Assembly: GCA_902517535.1 (NCBI GenBank)
Contig: CABYCK010000001.1
Span: 85,317-149,316, forward strand
Length of the DNA stretch: 64,000 bases
Direction of reading: 5' to 3'
From: an uncultured Pelagibacteraceae bacterium
Lineage (GTDB): Bacteria; Pseudomonadota; Alphaproteobacteria; Pelagibacterales; Pelagibacteraceae
This document shows, piece by piece, positions 33,541-45,885 of the stretch; position 1 is the stretch's first letter, and every line of letters starts with the position of its first letter. Both the position numbers and the translations under genes were made by a program. The notes under the pieces were generated by a model. That model was not told the DNA's origin. It worked only from the letters and a program-made list of their open reading frames with translations, and did no database searches.

Positions 33541-34800
33541 CTAATTAAATCTTTTTGAGCTGTAGGGAGATAAATCTAAATTTGTTTTCTCTTCTGCAAC
33601 TATTCCAGAAATAATTTTGCCTGTTATTGCTCCTAGAGTCCAGCCTAAATGATGATGACCAAATGCATAGATAATATTTTTATTTTTCAAAGATGGACCA
33701 ATGACTGGAAGAAAATCTGGTAAAGTAGGTCTAAAACCTAGCCATTCATCCTCATGATTTTTAAGTTGTGGCAAAAGCTCTTTTGCACATCTTATAAGAT
33801 AATCTAATCTTTTTTTTGAGGGAGGATTCTTTAATCCACCCAGTTCTACAGTTCCTACTGCTCTCAATCCCTGATTCATCGGAGTCATGCCAAAACCTCT
33901 GTCTAGGAAGATTACTGGTCTAGAGATTAAGCTTTCCATATCTTTAAAATGAACATGGTATCCCCGCTCTGTATCTAAAGGAATATTTTCTTCCAATTGA
34001 TCTGTTAAGTTTTTTGAAAAAGCACCTGAGGCAATTACAGTTTTTTCAAAACTGTATTCTTGATCTTCTGATTTAATAATTGTTTGATTATTGTTAATTT
34101 GTTTTAGTCTTATAATATTTTCTTGAATATAATTTCCTCCTTTGTTTAAAAAAAGTCTAAATATTGCTTTTAAAATTCCATGGGGGTCTTTAGCATGCAT
34201 AGCTTTTTCATAAATTACACCAGCATCAAATACTGGACTCAAATTTGGTTCTAAGTCTAAAATTTCTTTTTGGGTTAAAAGTTTTTGTTCTATACCTAGG
34301 TCATTTCTAATTTTAATTTCAAGTTTCCTGCTTTTTAAGTTTTTGTTAGTCCAAACATAAATGATTCCTTTTTTCTCAACTAACTTAGATGTATCTATTT
34401 CTTTAAAAATTTCTTCATATGCATCATTTGATAAATTCAAGATTTGATGCATATTCTTTGCTGTATTCAACATAGATTTTTTATTGCAATTTTTTAAGTA
34501 GCGTAAAAACCAAGGAATCATTTTTGCAACGTAATTCCATTTCAACGCTAAAGGACCATAAGAACTAAATAACATTTTTGGAACATCATATAAAATATCT
34601 GGTCTGTTAAATTGCAAGACGGCATACGGAGAAAAATGACCTGCGTTCCCATAAGATGAAGGCTTGAAGTCAAAAGATAGTGGATCGTTTCTATCAAATA
34701 TTGTAACTGGTATCCCTTTTTTTACTAATTGCAAACCAATGCAAACTCCTTGAATCCCTGCTCCAATTATACCTACAGATTTACATTTATAATTTTCCAT
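33541..34800 (-). CDS. dadA: D-amino acid dehydrogenase-like FAD oxidoreductase
   Basis: 419 residues from ATG 34800; a TTG 18 bases upstream is the alternative. The FAD motif SVGIIGAGIQGVCIGLQLVKKG is at the N-terminus, and the DadA-like pattern GHFSPYAVLQFNRPDI plus WLGFRPTLPDFLPVIGP near the C-terminus support the family. Enzymes of this group deaminate D-amino acids or oxidise hydroxyproline-type substrates at the membrane. A neighbouring permease and 2-hydroxyacid dehydrogenase suggest a small amino-acid catabolic unit. Confidence 0.82.
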   Translation of the reverse strand: MENYKCKSVGIIGAGIQGVCIGLQLVKKGIPVTIFDRNDPLSFDFKPSSYGNAGHFSPYAVLQFNRPDILYDVPKMLFSSYGPLALKWNYVAKMIPWFLRYLKNCNKKSMLNTAKNMHQILNLSNDAYEEIFKEIDTSKLVEKKGIIYVWTNKNLKSRKLEIKIRNDLGIEQKLLTQKEILDLEPNLSPVFDAGVIYEKAMHAKDPHGILKAIFRLFLNKGGNYIQENIIRLKQINNNQTIIKSEDQEYSFEKTVIASGAFSKNLTDQLEENIPLDTERGYHVHFKDMESLISRPVIFLDRGFGMTPMNQGLRAVGTVELGGLKNPPSKKRLDYLIRCAKELLPQLKNHEDEWLGFRPTLPDFLPVIGPSLKNKNIIYAFGHHHLGWTLGAITGKIISGIVAEEKTNLDLSPYSSKRFN

Positions 34801-34845
34801 AGAGAAATTATATTTCAAAGTTGACTATTTTTGTAGTGCGGTAGA

Positions 34846-35307
34846 TTAGGCTACTATTTCTTTTTCTTTGTTTACAACCACTTCAGGTTTGCCGTTATCT
34901 TTAGATTTTTTTTCGTCTTTATTTTTAGAGAATAAAAAGTCAGTTGCTAGCTTAGATTTAGCTTTATTTGATTTTTTGATATAACCGTCTATATCTGCTC
35001 CATTTTCAGTTCTTAAATTATTTCCAAAATCAATATCTCCTTTTACAGTACCTGTGGCACCAATAACGATATTATCACCAGAAACTTTACCATCCATATG
35101 ACCGTGGATTTCTACATGATCAGCCTCTATAGATCCTGTAACTGATCCTGTCTCTCTTACAATAATTTCTTTAGAGTATACTGGGCCTTTAAGTAATCCT
35201 GCTACATCAATAGCACCAGAACTATTTATAGTCCCTTCAACACTCATTGTCTCGCTGATTAGAGATCTTTCAGTGTCTTTGATTTTGTCTTTTTTAGTAC
35301 CAAACAT
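34846..35307 (-). CDS. bactofilin (polymer-forming cytoskeletal protein)
   Basis: 153 residues. The central region (about 22-110) is the bactofilin beta-helix: ISETMSVEGTINSSGAIDVAGLLKGPV, then GSVTGSIEADHVEIHGHMDGKV and GTVKGDIDF repeats. The C-terminal tail is Lys/Glu-rich. Bactofilins form filaments that guide cell shape or wall enzymes. It lies next to the rod-shape cluster, which fits that role. Confidence 0.92.
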   Translation of the reverse strand: MFGTKKDKIKDTERSLISETMSVEGTINSSGAIDVAGLLKGPVYSKEIIVRETGSVTGSIEADHVEIHGHMDGKVSGDNIVIGATGTVKGDIDFGNNLRTENGADIDGYIKKSNKAKSKLATDFLFSKNKDEKKSKDNGKPEVVVNKEKEIVA

Positions 35308-35394
35308 AAAAATTTTTTTTAGAATTTAAACATTTATAAGTAATTATAACAAGGTTTAAATTTAAAATTTTTTGACCATTATAGGTCGTTTTAA

Positions 35395-36519
35395 TTAGTT
35401 AACTGGTATGTCTTTATATATTTTACATGACATTGCTATGCCTAATCCAAGCATTATTGCCATCATCGAAGACCCTCCATATGACATTATTGGTAAGGGA
35501 GAGCCTACAATCGGTAGTAAGCCTAAAACCATACTCATATTAACTATTACATAAACAAAGAAAGCAGTTGCAAAACTATAGCAATAAAGCTTTCCAAAGT
35601 TGCTACGTGTAATGTTTCCTATTTTAATTATTCTATAAATTATGATTCCATACAGTAATAAAATAAATATTGATCCAAAAAAACCAAACTCTTCAGTAAA
35701 TAATGTAAATATGAAATCTGTGTGCTTTTCTGGCAAATAATCTAAATAGCTTTGAGATCCATTTAAAAATCCTTTACCAAATAATCCACCTGAACCTATA
35801 GCAATTTTTGACTGAATAATTTGATAGCCTGCTCCCAATGGATCCTTTTCGGGGTTGAGAAAAGTTAGTATCCTAGCTTTTTGATATGGTTTCAAAAAAG
35901 ATATTGCAATAGGCAATAAAGTTATAAAAATTAGTGTGGCATATGTAAAAAATTTAGCTTTAACGCCTGCTAACCAAGCAACTATTATTCCACCAGCTGC
36001 AATTAAAAGAGATGTACCAAGATCTGGCTGCATTATGACTAAAAGAACTGGAGCCACTAAAGCAACAATTGGAATAAAAAGGTATTTTATTTTATTTATA
36101 TTTTCAATTGAAATACGATGATAATATTTTGCTAAAAATAATATTAAACCAATTTTCATTAATTCTGAAGGTTGTAAATTCATAAAGTAAAAATTTAACC
36201 ACCTTTGAGATCCAGATGATGTTAATCCAAAATATTTTACTCCCAACAAAAGCATAAAAAAAATAAAATACATGAGGTAACTCGAGCTGTGCCAAAATCT
36301 TATTTGTATAAAAGATAAAACAAAAAACATTACAAAAAATACAGAAAATCTTAAAATATGACTTTTGGTGTGGTATTTAAATTCTCCTCCATCGGTTGAA
36401 TACATTGCAAACATGCTAACTATGCCTAAAATTAAAATTGAAATTACTAAAATATAATCAATTGAAAGTAATTTATCTCTAAAACTCAAAGATGATTGGA
36501 TAGATCTGGGTTGAAACAT
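35395..36519 (-). CDS. rodA: rod shape-determining protein RodA (SEDS glycosyltransferase)
   Basis: 374 residues, about ten helices. SEDS landmarks are GSQRWLNFYFMNLQPSELMKIGLILFLA, QPDLGTSLLIAAGG, the catalytic-loop region LPEKHTDFIFTLFTEEFGFFG and the final GLLPIVGSPLPIMSYGGSSM. It polymerises lateral-wall peptidoglycan with PBP2. Its start shares base 36519 with the mrdA stop. Confidence 0.95.
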   Translation of the reverse strand: MFQPRSIQSSLSFRDKLLSIDYILVISILILGIVSMFAMYSTDGGEFKYHTKSHILRFSVFFVMFFVLSFIQIRFWHSSSYLMYFIFFMLLLGVKYFGLTSSGSQRWLNFYFMNLQPSELMKIGLILFLAKYYHRISIENINKIKYLFIPIVALVAPVLLVIMQPDLGTSLLIAAGGIIVAWLAGVKAKFFTYATLIFITLLPIAISFLKPYQKARILTFLNPEKDPLGAGYQIIQSKIAIGSGGLFGKGFLNGSQSYLDYLPEKHTDFIFTLFTEEFGFFGSIFILLLYGIIIYRIIKIGNITRSNFGKLYCYSFATAFFVYVIVNMSMVLGLLPIVGSPLPIMSYGGSSMMAIMLGLGIAMSCKIYKDIPVN

Positions 36520-38450
36520 TAAACTTCTTCTCCTTGAAAATTAATAGATTGACGTAAATCATGGCGCTCTAAAACTTTCTTAATAACTTTTTTTGCTATA
36601 GGAGCTGCTGCTTTACTTCCTGAGCCTCCGTGCTCAACTACAACACTAATTGCATATTTAGGATCGCTGACTGGTGCATAAGCAATAAATAGTGCATGAT
36701 CCCTGCTTTTGTAATCTAAACTTTCTTGTTTGACTTCAGCTTCTCTTTGTTCTTCAGTAAATCTTTTAATTTGTGAGGAGCCTGTTTTGCCAGCGAATGT
36801 GAATCTTTTATCTTCAAGTCTAGATCCGTAAGATGTTCCACCAGGTTCGTTGGTTGAAGAAAACATTGCATCTTTTACTATTTTAATGTTTTCTTGATTT
36901 CTGAATAAGGGTTTAAGATCAAAATTTGCGATTAATAAATCTGCTGGCAAAGGTTGACCTGGATTTTCATTTTTAAATTTCAAATATTCTTTTAAATTAT
37001 TTTTATCTTTATCAAAAATAATTCTTGGTTTTATTTCAAATCCACCATTTGCAATCTGCGCAGTCATAAGACATAATTGGATTGGAGTACTCTGAAAATA
37101 ACCTTGTCCAATACCTGAGTGTAAAGTTTCACCTAAATACCAATTTTGACCTATATATTTTTTCTTCCATGAAGTACTAGGTACTACTCCTGATCTTTCC
37201 TCTATAAAATTATTTAGTACCCTTTTTCCAAGACCAAATTTTTTTGCAGTTTCTGATATTCGATCTACTCCTAATTTTCGTGAAATTTCATAAAAATATA
37301 CATCGCAAGATCTTTTAATAGCTGACCTCATATTCATAACTCCATGACCTTTCTTTTTCCAGCAGTGAAACTTTTCACCAAATAATTCAATTTTGCCTTT
37401 ACATGTGACAGTATTTAAAGGTCGAGTAATTTTATTTTCTAAAGCACTTAATGCTACAATTGTTTTTATGGTTGATCCAGGAGGATACAATCCGGAAACA
37501 GCTTTATTTGTTAGAGGTTTTTTGTCATTACTTATTAAACTTTTCCAATAACCGCTCTCTATTCCATGGACAAATGCATTGGGATCATAAGATGGTGAAG
37601 AAACTAAAGATATAATATCACCATTATATATATCCATTACACAAACTGATGCTGCATTATCTTTTAATAATTCGGTAGTATATTTTTGCACTTCTAAATC
37701 TAAAGTTGTTGTAAAATCTTTGCCCGCTTGACCTTGGTCAACTTGAATTTGTTTTATTCTTTTGCCATAAGCATTTACCTCATACCTTTGGAAACCTACT
37801 TTCCCAATTATTTCTTCATCTAATCTTCTTTCTAATCCTGTTTTTCCAACAGCTATACCTGGAACAGACATATTTTTAAGGTAATCCTTGTTCTTCAAGT
37901 CTTTTGCACTTACTTGTGAAACATAGCCTAATACGTGAGCTGATGAATTATCTTTATAAACTCTTGCAACTGAAACAATAGGTTCTACTCCCTGAAGCTC
38001 ATGTAAAAATAAATTTACTCTTGAAAATTCTGACCAATTTAGATTATCTGAGATAATTATAGGGTCCCAAGGTTTCTGTTTAGATATTTTTTTCTTAAGT
38101 AAAAATATTTTATTATCACTAATATTTAAAATTGTTTTCAGTCTAAAGAAGACTTCCTCTATACTTTGAGTGTTTTCGGGTATTAGATGTATCTGGTAAA
38201 CTTGTTTGTTAGAAGCTATTTCTGTATTAAAATAATCTTTAATTATTCCTCTTTCAGGTGCTAACTTCCATTCTCTAAACCTGTTCTTATCAGATAGTGT
38301 TTTATATTTTTTACTTTCATTAATTTGAAGAGAAATTAACCTGCCTAAGACTCCAACTACAACTATAGCTTTACTTACAGATAATATAAACATTCTTCTG
38401 CTTATTAGTTTTGATTTGATAACTGTATTTCCTGATCCTGAGCTAAACAT
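36519..38450 (-). CDS. mrdA: penicillin-binding protein 2
   Basis: 643 residues. It has one N-terminal membrane anchor (about 18-40), the PBP dimer domain, and the transpeptidase domain with SxxK in YPPGSTIKTIVAL, SxN-type region RSCDVYFYE and KTG in FAGKTGSSQIKR. It cross-links peptidoglycan during elongation, paired with RodA. It overlaps mreD by 8 bases. Confidence 0.95.
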   Translation of the reverse strand: MFSSGSGNTVIKSKLISRRMFILSVSKAIVVVGVLGRLISLQINESKKYKTLSDKNRFREWKLAPERGIIKDYFNTEIASNKQVYQIHLIPENTQSIEEVFFRLKTILNISDNKIFLLKKKISKQKPWDPIIISDNLNWSEFSRVNLFLHELQGVEPIVSVARVYKDNSSAHVLGYVSQVSAKDLKNKDYLKNMSVPGIAVGKTGLERRLDEEIIGKVGFQRYEVNAYGKRIKQIQVDQGQAGKDFTTTLDLEVQKYTTELLKDNAASVCVMDIYNGDIISLVSSPSYDPNAFVHGIESGYWKSLISNDKKPLTNKAVSGLYPPGSTIKTIVALSALENKITRPLNTVTCKGKIELFGEKFHCWKKKGHGVMNMRSAIKRSCDVYFYEISRKLGVDRISETAKKFGLGKRVLNNFIEERSGVVPSTSWKKKYIGQNWYLGETLHSGIGQGYFQSTPIQLCLMTAQIANGGFEIKPRIIFDKDKNNLKEYLKFKNENPGQPLPADLLIANFDLKPLFRNQENIKIVKDAMFSSTNEPGGTSYGSRLEDKRFTFAGKTGSSQIKRFTEEQREAEVKQESLDYKSRDHALFIAYAPVSDPKYAISVVVEHGGSGSKAAAPIAKKVIKKVLERHDLRQSINFQGEEV

Positions 38451-38955
38451 ATCTATTTATTAGTAGTGTTGAGTTATAAAAAGAAAAAATAAACCAAAAA
38501 AATGGAAAAAAAATTAAAGTAAAAAAAGTATTGTACGAAATATCTACAAAACTAATTGATAAATCTGAAAAGTTTATTATTAAAAAATAGAATATTAAAT
38601 TTGAAAATAAAATGGCAATAAAAAAAGTAAACCAATCAGTAGTTATTCTTGTGTTTACCGTCATATTTTTTACATAAGTTGCTACTAGAGATACAGCTAA
38701 ATAGGTCAAAGAACTTAATCCTAATGGTATTCCCATCACAACATCGTTTATTAAACCTGCAAAAAAAATATGGCCATTTCCTAAAACTTCAGGTCTTTTA
38801 AGAACCCAAAAATATATTATTATTAGTTGTATGTTAAATGACAGAATTTCAAAAAAGTTTTCAAAATGAGTATCTATTTCGCTAATAGATAAATAATATA
38901 ATAAGATGATTGGACCAAAATTTATTAAACTTCTTAAAGTTTTGGAAATGATCAT
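38443..38955 (-). CDS. mreD: rod shape-determining protein MreD
   Basis: 170 residues with five hydrophobic helices. Conservation is low as always for MreD, but GHIFFAGLINDVVMGIPLGLSSL matches its best-conserved stretch. It lies exactly between mreC and mrdA, as in other rod-shape operons. It is part of the membrane elongasome. Confidence 0.9.
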   Translation of the reverse strand: MIISKTLRSLINFGPIILLYYLSISEIDTHFENFFEILSFNIQLIIIYFWVLKRPEVLGNGHIFFAGLINDVVMGIPLGLSSLTYLAVSLVATYVKNMTVNTRITTDWFTFFIAILFSNLIFYFLIINFSDLSISFVDISYNTFFTLIFFPFFWFIFSFYNSTLLINRYV

Positions 38956-39801
38956 TTAAAAATCCTCTTTACGTTTTTTAGCCAAATCAATTTTTACAAA
39001 TGAAAGTTGGCTTGGTTCTGAAAAAAGTTTTACTTCTTTGTTTTTTGTTGTGATACCTATTGGAGATCCTGGTAAAAAAATTCCATCTTTTCCAGAAGTA
39101 AATACATCAACTCCTTCTTCAACAATATATCCTTCAGGTAAATACTCTAATACTGGCTTAGTACCTCCGTTACCTTTTAATATTGCTTGGACTCCATTTT
39201 TTCCAAATGTGACAGGAATTCTACTATTTAAATCGTTTAGAAGTAAAACCCTCGATGATAAATAATTTGTTTCAACTATTCTTCCGATTAAAAAATCTTT
39301 ATCCATTACAGGCATTCCTTTTAAAATACCCGATTGAGAACCTCTGTTAATTATAATTGATTTAAGATACGGACTATTTTTGTCAATTAGAACTTTAGAA
39401 AGAATAATATTTTTTTCAAATAAAGTTTCATCTGTTTCTAAAATTTTTTTTAAATTTTTATTCTGATTAGTTAAATATTCAACATTAAGTTCTTTAAGTT
39501 TATATATTTCTAATTCTTTTTTTAATCTTGCGTTTTCGTTTTTAACACCTATCAAATTTGTAATACCTTCTGTTAGATTAGGTAGAAATCTAGAAGGAGA
39601 GGAGGCAACTAATGAAACCCTATATATTCCATCATTTATAACAGATCTAATTGGGTTCATAAATTTCAAATTATAAGTGTCTAAAAAAAAAATTATGATT
39701 GCTAAAATTATTAATGATATTAAAGAAAATTTTTGAGCAGCGCCTCTTTGTAAAAGGGCTGAACGAAACGCTATTCCAAAATCATCTCTGCTCGAAGACA
39801 T
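38956..39801 (-). CDS. mreC: rod shape-determining protein MreC
   Basis: 281 residues. An N-terminal transmembrane segment (about 26-45) is followed by a coiled coil (VKNENARLKKELEIYKL) and the two-beta-barrel periplasmic domain with INRGSQSGILKGMPVM and a C-terminal GITTKNKEVKLF. It scaffolds PBP2/RodA in the periplasm. The stop abuts mreD, and mreB lies 17 bases upstream. Confidence 0.93.
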   Translation of the reverse strand: MSSSRDDFGIAFRSALLQRGAAQKFSLISLIILAIIIFFLDTYNLKFMNPIRSVINDGIYRVSLVASSPSRFLPNLTEGITNLIGVKNENARLKKELEIYKLKELNVEYLTNQNKNLKKILETDETLFEKNIILSKVLIDKNSPYLKSIIINRGSQSGILKGMPVMDKDFLIGRIVETNYLSSRVLLLNDLNSRIPVTFGKNGVQAILKGNGGTKPVLEYLPEGYIVEEGVDVFTSGKDGIFLPGSPIGITTKNKEVKLFSEPSQLSFVKIDLAKKRKEDF

Positions 39802-39818
39802 TTATCTTTTTAGATGAA

Positions 39819-40868
<1,050 letters not shown>

Positions 40869-42425
40869 TTATATTTGTGCGCTCAAACTTGGGTCTGGCG
40901 CTGTTTTTTTTCTTTTAATAATTAATTTATTTAACGCACTCAAATATGCGTTCGCAGATGCTACTAATGTATCAGTATCTGCTGCTTGACCGACAGTTGT
41001 TTTGCCATTTTCTTCTATTCTTACACTCACCGTCGCTTGAGCATCAGTTCCTTCTGTAACAGCATGGACGTTATACAATAAAAGTTTCACATCATGCGAA
41101 TAAAGTTTTTTTATACACTTAAAAATAGCATCTACAGGTCCATCACCTGTATCAGATGCGCTTTTGACTTCACCAAATACTTCTAAAGTCATTTCTGCTT
41201 TTTGTGGTTCACCGGTTCCTGCAAAAACTTTTAGGGATTTTAATTTTATTACATTATCCTCCGAAACTAAGCTATCGTCTACTAGAGCTGCTATATCTTC
41301 ATCATATATGTGTTTTTTTTTGTCGGCTAGAACTTTAAATTTTCCAAATGCTGTTTGTATTACGTCATCGGTTATACCAACATATCCCAAATCATTAAGT
41401 TTATCTTTAAAAGCATGACGACCAGAATGTTTACCCATAACTAATGAAGTTTTGTGAACTCCAACACTTTCGGGTGTCATGATTTCATAAGTATTTCTAT
41501 TTTTAAGCATTCCGTCTTGATGAATGCCTGACTCATGAGCAAAAGCATTTTTGCCTACTATTGCTTTATTAAATTGAACAGGAAATCCAGTTGCATTTGA
41601 AACTACTTTAGAAGCTTTGCTTAAAAGTTTTGTATTAATATTCGTTGTATAGGGCATTAAATCATGTCTTGTTCTCATAGCCATAACAACTTCTTCTAAA
41701 GCAGCATTTCCAGCTCTTTCTCCTATTCCATTAATCGTACATTCTATTTGTCTTGCCCCAGCCATAACACCTGCTAAAGAATTAGCTACCGCTAAACCTA
41801 AATCGTTATGACAATGTGTTGAAATAATAGCTTTATCTATGTTTGGAACTTTATTTAACAGTGTTTCAATGATCTTTTTAAATTCTGATGGAACTGTGTA
41901 TCCGACTGTATCAGGAATATTAATTGTTTTAGCGCCAGATTTGATAGCAAGTTCTACGGTTTTGCACATATAATCCATATCTGTTCGTGTTCCATCTTCA
42001 CAAGACCATTCAACATCATCTGTAAATTTTCTTGCGTAAGTAACGCTTTCTTTAATTGCGCTTAATACTTCTTCGGGAGATTTATTAAGTTTGTGCTTCA
42101 TGTGAAGAGTGCTCGTGGATATAAATGTGTGTATTCTGAAATTTTTTGCATATTTTAGTGACTCGTGACATGCATCAATATCTTTTTTAGTTGCTCTAGC
42201 TAATCCAGCTGGAACAGATCTTTTTAATGATTTACTTATTTCTGTAACTGCTTCGAAGTCTCCAGGTGATGCAATCGGAAAACCTGCTTCTATTACATCA
42301 ACTCCAAGCTCATCAAAAACTCGAGAAATCTGAAGTTTTTCTTCTAAACTCATAGACGCGCCGGGAGATTGTTCTCCATCACGCATAGTAGTATCAAAAA
42401 TTATAATTCTATTTTTATCGCTCAT
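40869..42425 (-). CDS. leuA: 2-isopropylmalate synthase
   Basis: 518 residues from ATG 42425 (an in-frame ATG 15 bases upstream is less likely because MSDKNRIIIFDTTMRDGEQSPG is the family start). The metal and substrate residues are in FDTTMRDGEQSPGASM and STHCHNDLGLAVANSLAGV. The C-terminal regulatory domain, which senses leucine in the family, is present (from about 390). It condenses acetyl-CoA with 2-oxoisovalerate, committing carbon to leucine. Confidence 0.96.
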   Translation of the reverse strand: MSDKNRIIIFDTTMRDGEQSPGASMSLEEKLQISRVFDELGVDVIEAGFPIASPGDFEAVTEISKSLKRSVPAGLARATKKDIDACHESLKYAKNFRIHTFISTSTLHMKHKLNKSPEEVLSAIKESVTYARKFTDDVEWSCEDGTRTDMDYMCKTVELAIKSGAKTINIPDTVGYTVPSEFKKIIETLLNKVPNIDKAIISTHCHNDLGLAVANSLAGVMAGARQIECTINGIGERAGNAALEEVVMAMRTRHDLMPYTTNINTKLLSKASKVVSNATGFPVQFNKAIVGKNAFAHESGIHQDGMLKNRNTYEIMTPESVGVHKTSLVMGKHSGRHAFKDKLNDLGYVGITDDVIQTAFGKFKVLADKKKHIYDEDIAALVDDSLVSEDNVIKLKSLKVFAGTGEPQKAEMTLEVFGEVKSASDTGDGPVDAIFKCIKKLYSHDVKLLLYNVHAVTEGTDAQATVSVRIEENGKTTVGQAADTDTLVASANAYLSALNKLIIKRKKTAPDPSLSAQI

Positions 42426-42507
42426 AAGATTATGATGCATATTACCCGCAAAACGAGAATATGCAAATACTTAAGCAAAATAATATTAATTTATTGATCA
42501 GTTTGGG

Positions 42508-43533
<1,026 letters not shown>

Positions 43534-44082
43534 CTAATTAAATATTTTTGCACCTTTTGTCATTGCTACTGAACCTGTTCTAGAAGTGCTTATAAGGCCA
43601 AATCTTTTTAAATCAAGAGCTAATTTATCAATTTCTGCTCTAAGCGCAGTAACTTGTATTACAAAAGATTTGTTTGTTTTATCCAAAACTACTGGATTAA
43701 ATTTTTTGCACAATTTTTTTATTTTTTCTTGTTTTTTTGAATTTGCTAACATCTTAAATAATGCGAGTTCTCTAAATAGAATGTCTTTTTCACCTCGTTT
43801 AAAGTCAGCTACTTTATGAACTGGCACAAGCTTCTTTAATTGTAAATTTATCTGTTCAATTACTTGTGGTGTTCCTTCTGTTACAATTGTAATTCTTGAA
43901 ATATGTTTCTTTTTATCTACCTCAGCAACTGCTAATGACTCAATATTGTATCCTCTTCCAGAAAATAAACCTGCTATTCTTGCAAGCACTCCAGCTTCAT
44001 TATCAACCCAAACAACAATTATATGACGTTCGGTTTTACCAATTTTACCAGGAACGCTATATGCTGATTTTGATTTTGGCAT
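43534..44082 (-). CDS. ilvH: acetolactate synthase small (regulatory) subunit
   Basis: 182 residues. The N-terminal ACT domain reads HIIVVWVDNEAGVLARIAGLFSGRGYNIESLAV, the typical valine-binding pattern, and a second ACT-like domain follows. It activates IlvB and confers feedback inhibition by valine. Its start shares base 44082 with the ilvB stop. Confidence 0.95.
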   Translation of the reverse strand: MPKSKSAYSVPGKIGKTERHIIVVWVDNEAGVLARIAGLFSGRGYNIESLAVAEVDKKKHISRITIVTEGTPQVIEQINLQLKKLVPVHKVADFKRGEKDILFRELALFKMLANSKKQEKIKKLCKKFNPVVLDKTNKSFVIQVTALRAEIDKLALDLKRFGLISTSRTGSVAMTKGAKIFN

Positions 44083-45848
44083 TAGACTAAAATCTTGCCT
44101 TCATCAGAAATTTCTTCTTCTTCTTCTGGTCCTAAAATCATTTGGTTATGTGGTTTTCCAGATGGTATCATTGGAAAACAATTTTCTGATTTGTCTACCA
44201 CGCAATCAAATATTACTGGCCTTTGAACATTAATCATTTCTTTTATCTTTTCATCTAATTCATCTGGTGTTTTAGCTCTTATACCTACACAGCCATAAGA
44301 CTCAGCTAGCTTAACAAAGTCAGGGAGAGCTGCGGTATAACTTTCAGAGTAGTTTTTTTCATGCAAAAGTTCCTGCCATTGTCTAACCATACCCATATAC
44401 TCGTTATTTAAGATAAATATTTTAATTGGCAATTTATACTGAACTGCTGTCGACATTTCTTGCATTGTCATTAAAACTGATGCTTCACCAGCTATATCGA
44501 CAACTAATTTTCCCGGATTTGCTATTTGAACTCCGATCGCTGCTGGAAGCCCGTAACCCATTGTACCTAATCCACCAGACGTCATCCATCGATTAGGTTT
44601 GTTAAATTTATAATGTTGAGCTGCCCACATTTGGTGTTGGCCGACTTCAGTTGTAATAAAAGTATCTTGATCTTTTGTTAATTCATAAAGTCTTTGAACT
44701 GCATGCTGAGGTTTTATTATCTTATTACTGTTAATAAAATTTAAAGATTTTTTTTCTCTCCATTTGTCGATTTGTTCCCACCATTTAGATGTTTTTTGTT
44801 TATTAGAGTTTAAAAAGTTTTTATTCTTTTCTTTAAACCTTTTGATTAAACTTTTTAAAAGTTCTGAAACATCGCTTACTACAGCTAAATCAACCTTAAT
44901 ATTTTTTCCTATTGAGGAAGGATCTATATCAACATGTATCTTTTTAGACTTCGGTGAAAACTCATCAACCTTTCCAGTGATCCTGTCATCAAATCTTGCT
45001 CCGATATTAATCATCAAATCACAATCATGCATTGCATTGTTTGCTTCGAAAGTACCGTGCATTCCTAACATTCCTAAAAATTGAGGATCATCTCCAGGAT
45101 ATGACCCAAGTCCTTGTAAGGTCGATGTAATAGGAAAACCAGTTAAAGAAACTAGCTCTCTTAAATATTTACTAGCTTCAGGACCAGAGTTTATAACACC
45201 TCCTCCAGTATAAAAAATTGGTTTAGATGATTTTTTCATAAGGTCGATAAATTTATCTAACTCTTTATTAGATAATTTGTGCACAGCTTTACCATTAAGT
45301 TTTTTCTTTAAGCTATTTTTAAAAAATTTATATTTGCCTTTTTTAAATTGTATATCTTTAGGAATATCAACTAAAACTGGACCAGGTCTTCCAGTTGTAG
45401 CAACCTCAAAAGCTAAATGCAGAACTCTAGAAAGATCATTAACATCTTTAACTAACCAATTATGTTTCGTGCATGGTCTTGTTATACCTGTTGTGTCACA
45501 TTCTTGGAATGCATCTGTTCCAATTAAATGAGTCGGAACTTGTCCAGAAATACAAACTAAAGGAACCGAGTCCATGTAAGCATCTGTTAAGGCGGTCACT
45601 GCATTAGTTGCTCCCGGACCTGAAGTAACAAGAAGTACCCCAGGTTTACCACTTGATCTAGCATATCCCTCAGCCGCGTGACCAGCGCCTTGTTCGTGAC
45701 GAGCTAAAATATGTTTTACAGATTTATGGTTTTTTAGTTCATCATAAATTGGAAGGACTGCACCTCCTGGATAACCAAAAATATATTCCACTTTCTGATC
45801 TTCTAGAGCTTTAAAAACTATTTCTGCACCACTTATTAATTTAGGCAT
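44082..45848 (-). CDS. ilvB: acetolactate synthase large (catalytic) subunit
   Basis: 588 residues. ThDP enzyme landmarks: EYIFGYPGGAVLPIYDEL with the catalytic Glu in ARHEQGAGHAAEGYAR, FAD region, and the ThDP motif GEASVLMTMQEMSTAVQYKLPIKIFILNNEYMGMV. It makes acetolactate from pyruvate. It is first gene of ilvB-ilvH-ilvC. A promoter placed 6 bases before the ATG suggests a leaderless transcript. Confidence 0.96.
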   Translation of the reverse strand: MPKLISGAEIVFKALEDQKVEYIFGYPGGAVLPIYDELKNHKSVKHILARHEQGAGHAAEGYARSSGKPGVLLVTSGPGATNAVTALTDAYMDSVPLVCISGQVPTHLIGTDAFQECDTTGITRPCTKHNWLVKDVNDLSRVLHLAFEVATTGRPGPVLVDIPKDIQFKKGKYKFFKNSLKKKLNGKAVHKLSNKELDKFIDLMKKSSKPIFYTGGGVINSGPEASKYLRELVSLTGFPITSTLQGLGSYPGDDPQFLGMLGMHGTFEANNAMHDCDLMINIGARFDDRITGKVDEFSPKSKKIHVDIDPSSIGKNIKVDLAVVSDVSELLKSLIKRFKEKNKNFLNSNKQKTSKWWEQIDKWREKKSLNFINSNKIIKPQHAVQRLYELTKDQDTFITTEVGQHQMWAAQHYKFNKPNRWMTSGGLGTMGYGLPAAIGVQIANPGKLVVDIAGEASVLMTMQEMSTAVQYKLPIKIFILNNEYMGMVRQWQELLHEKNYSESYTAALPDFVKLAESYGCVGIRAKTPDELDEKIKEMINVQRPVIFDCVVDKSENCFPMIPSGKPHNQMILGPEEEEEISDEGKILV

Positions 45849-45854
45849 AGAAAC

Positions 45855-45882
45855 AATCTAGCCTAGAATTGGTTCCCGTCAA
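45855..45882 (-). promoter_or_regulatory. predicted promoter of ilvBHC, possibly giving a leaderless mRNA
   Basis: On the minus strand, TTGACG (45882-45877) is followed after 16 bases by TAGATT (45860-45855). Only 6 bases separate the -10 box from the ilvB ATG (45848), so transcription would start at or next to the A of the start codon. No Shine-Dalgarno sequence fits in between. Confidence 0.5.
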
Positions 45883-45885
45883 GTT

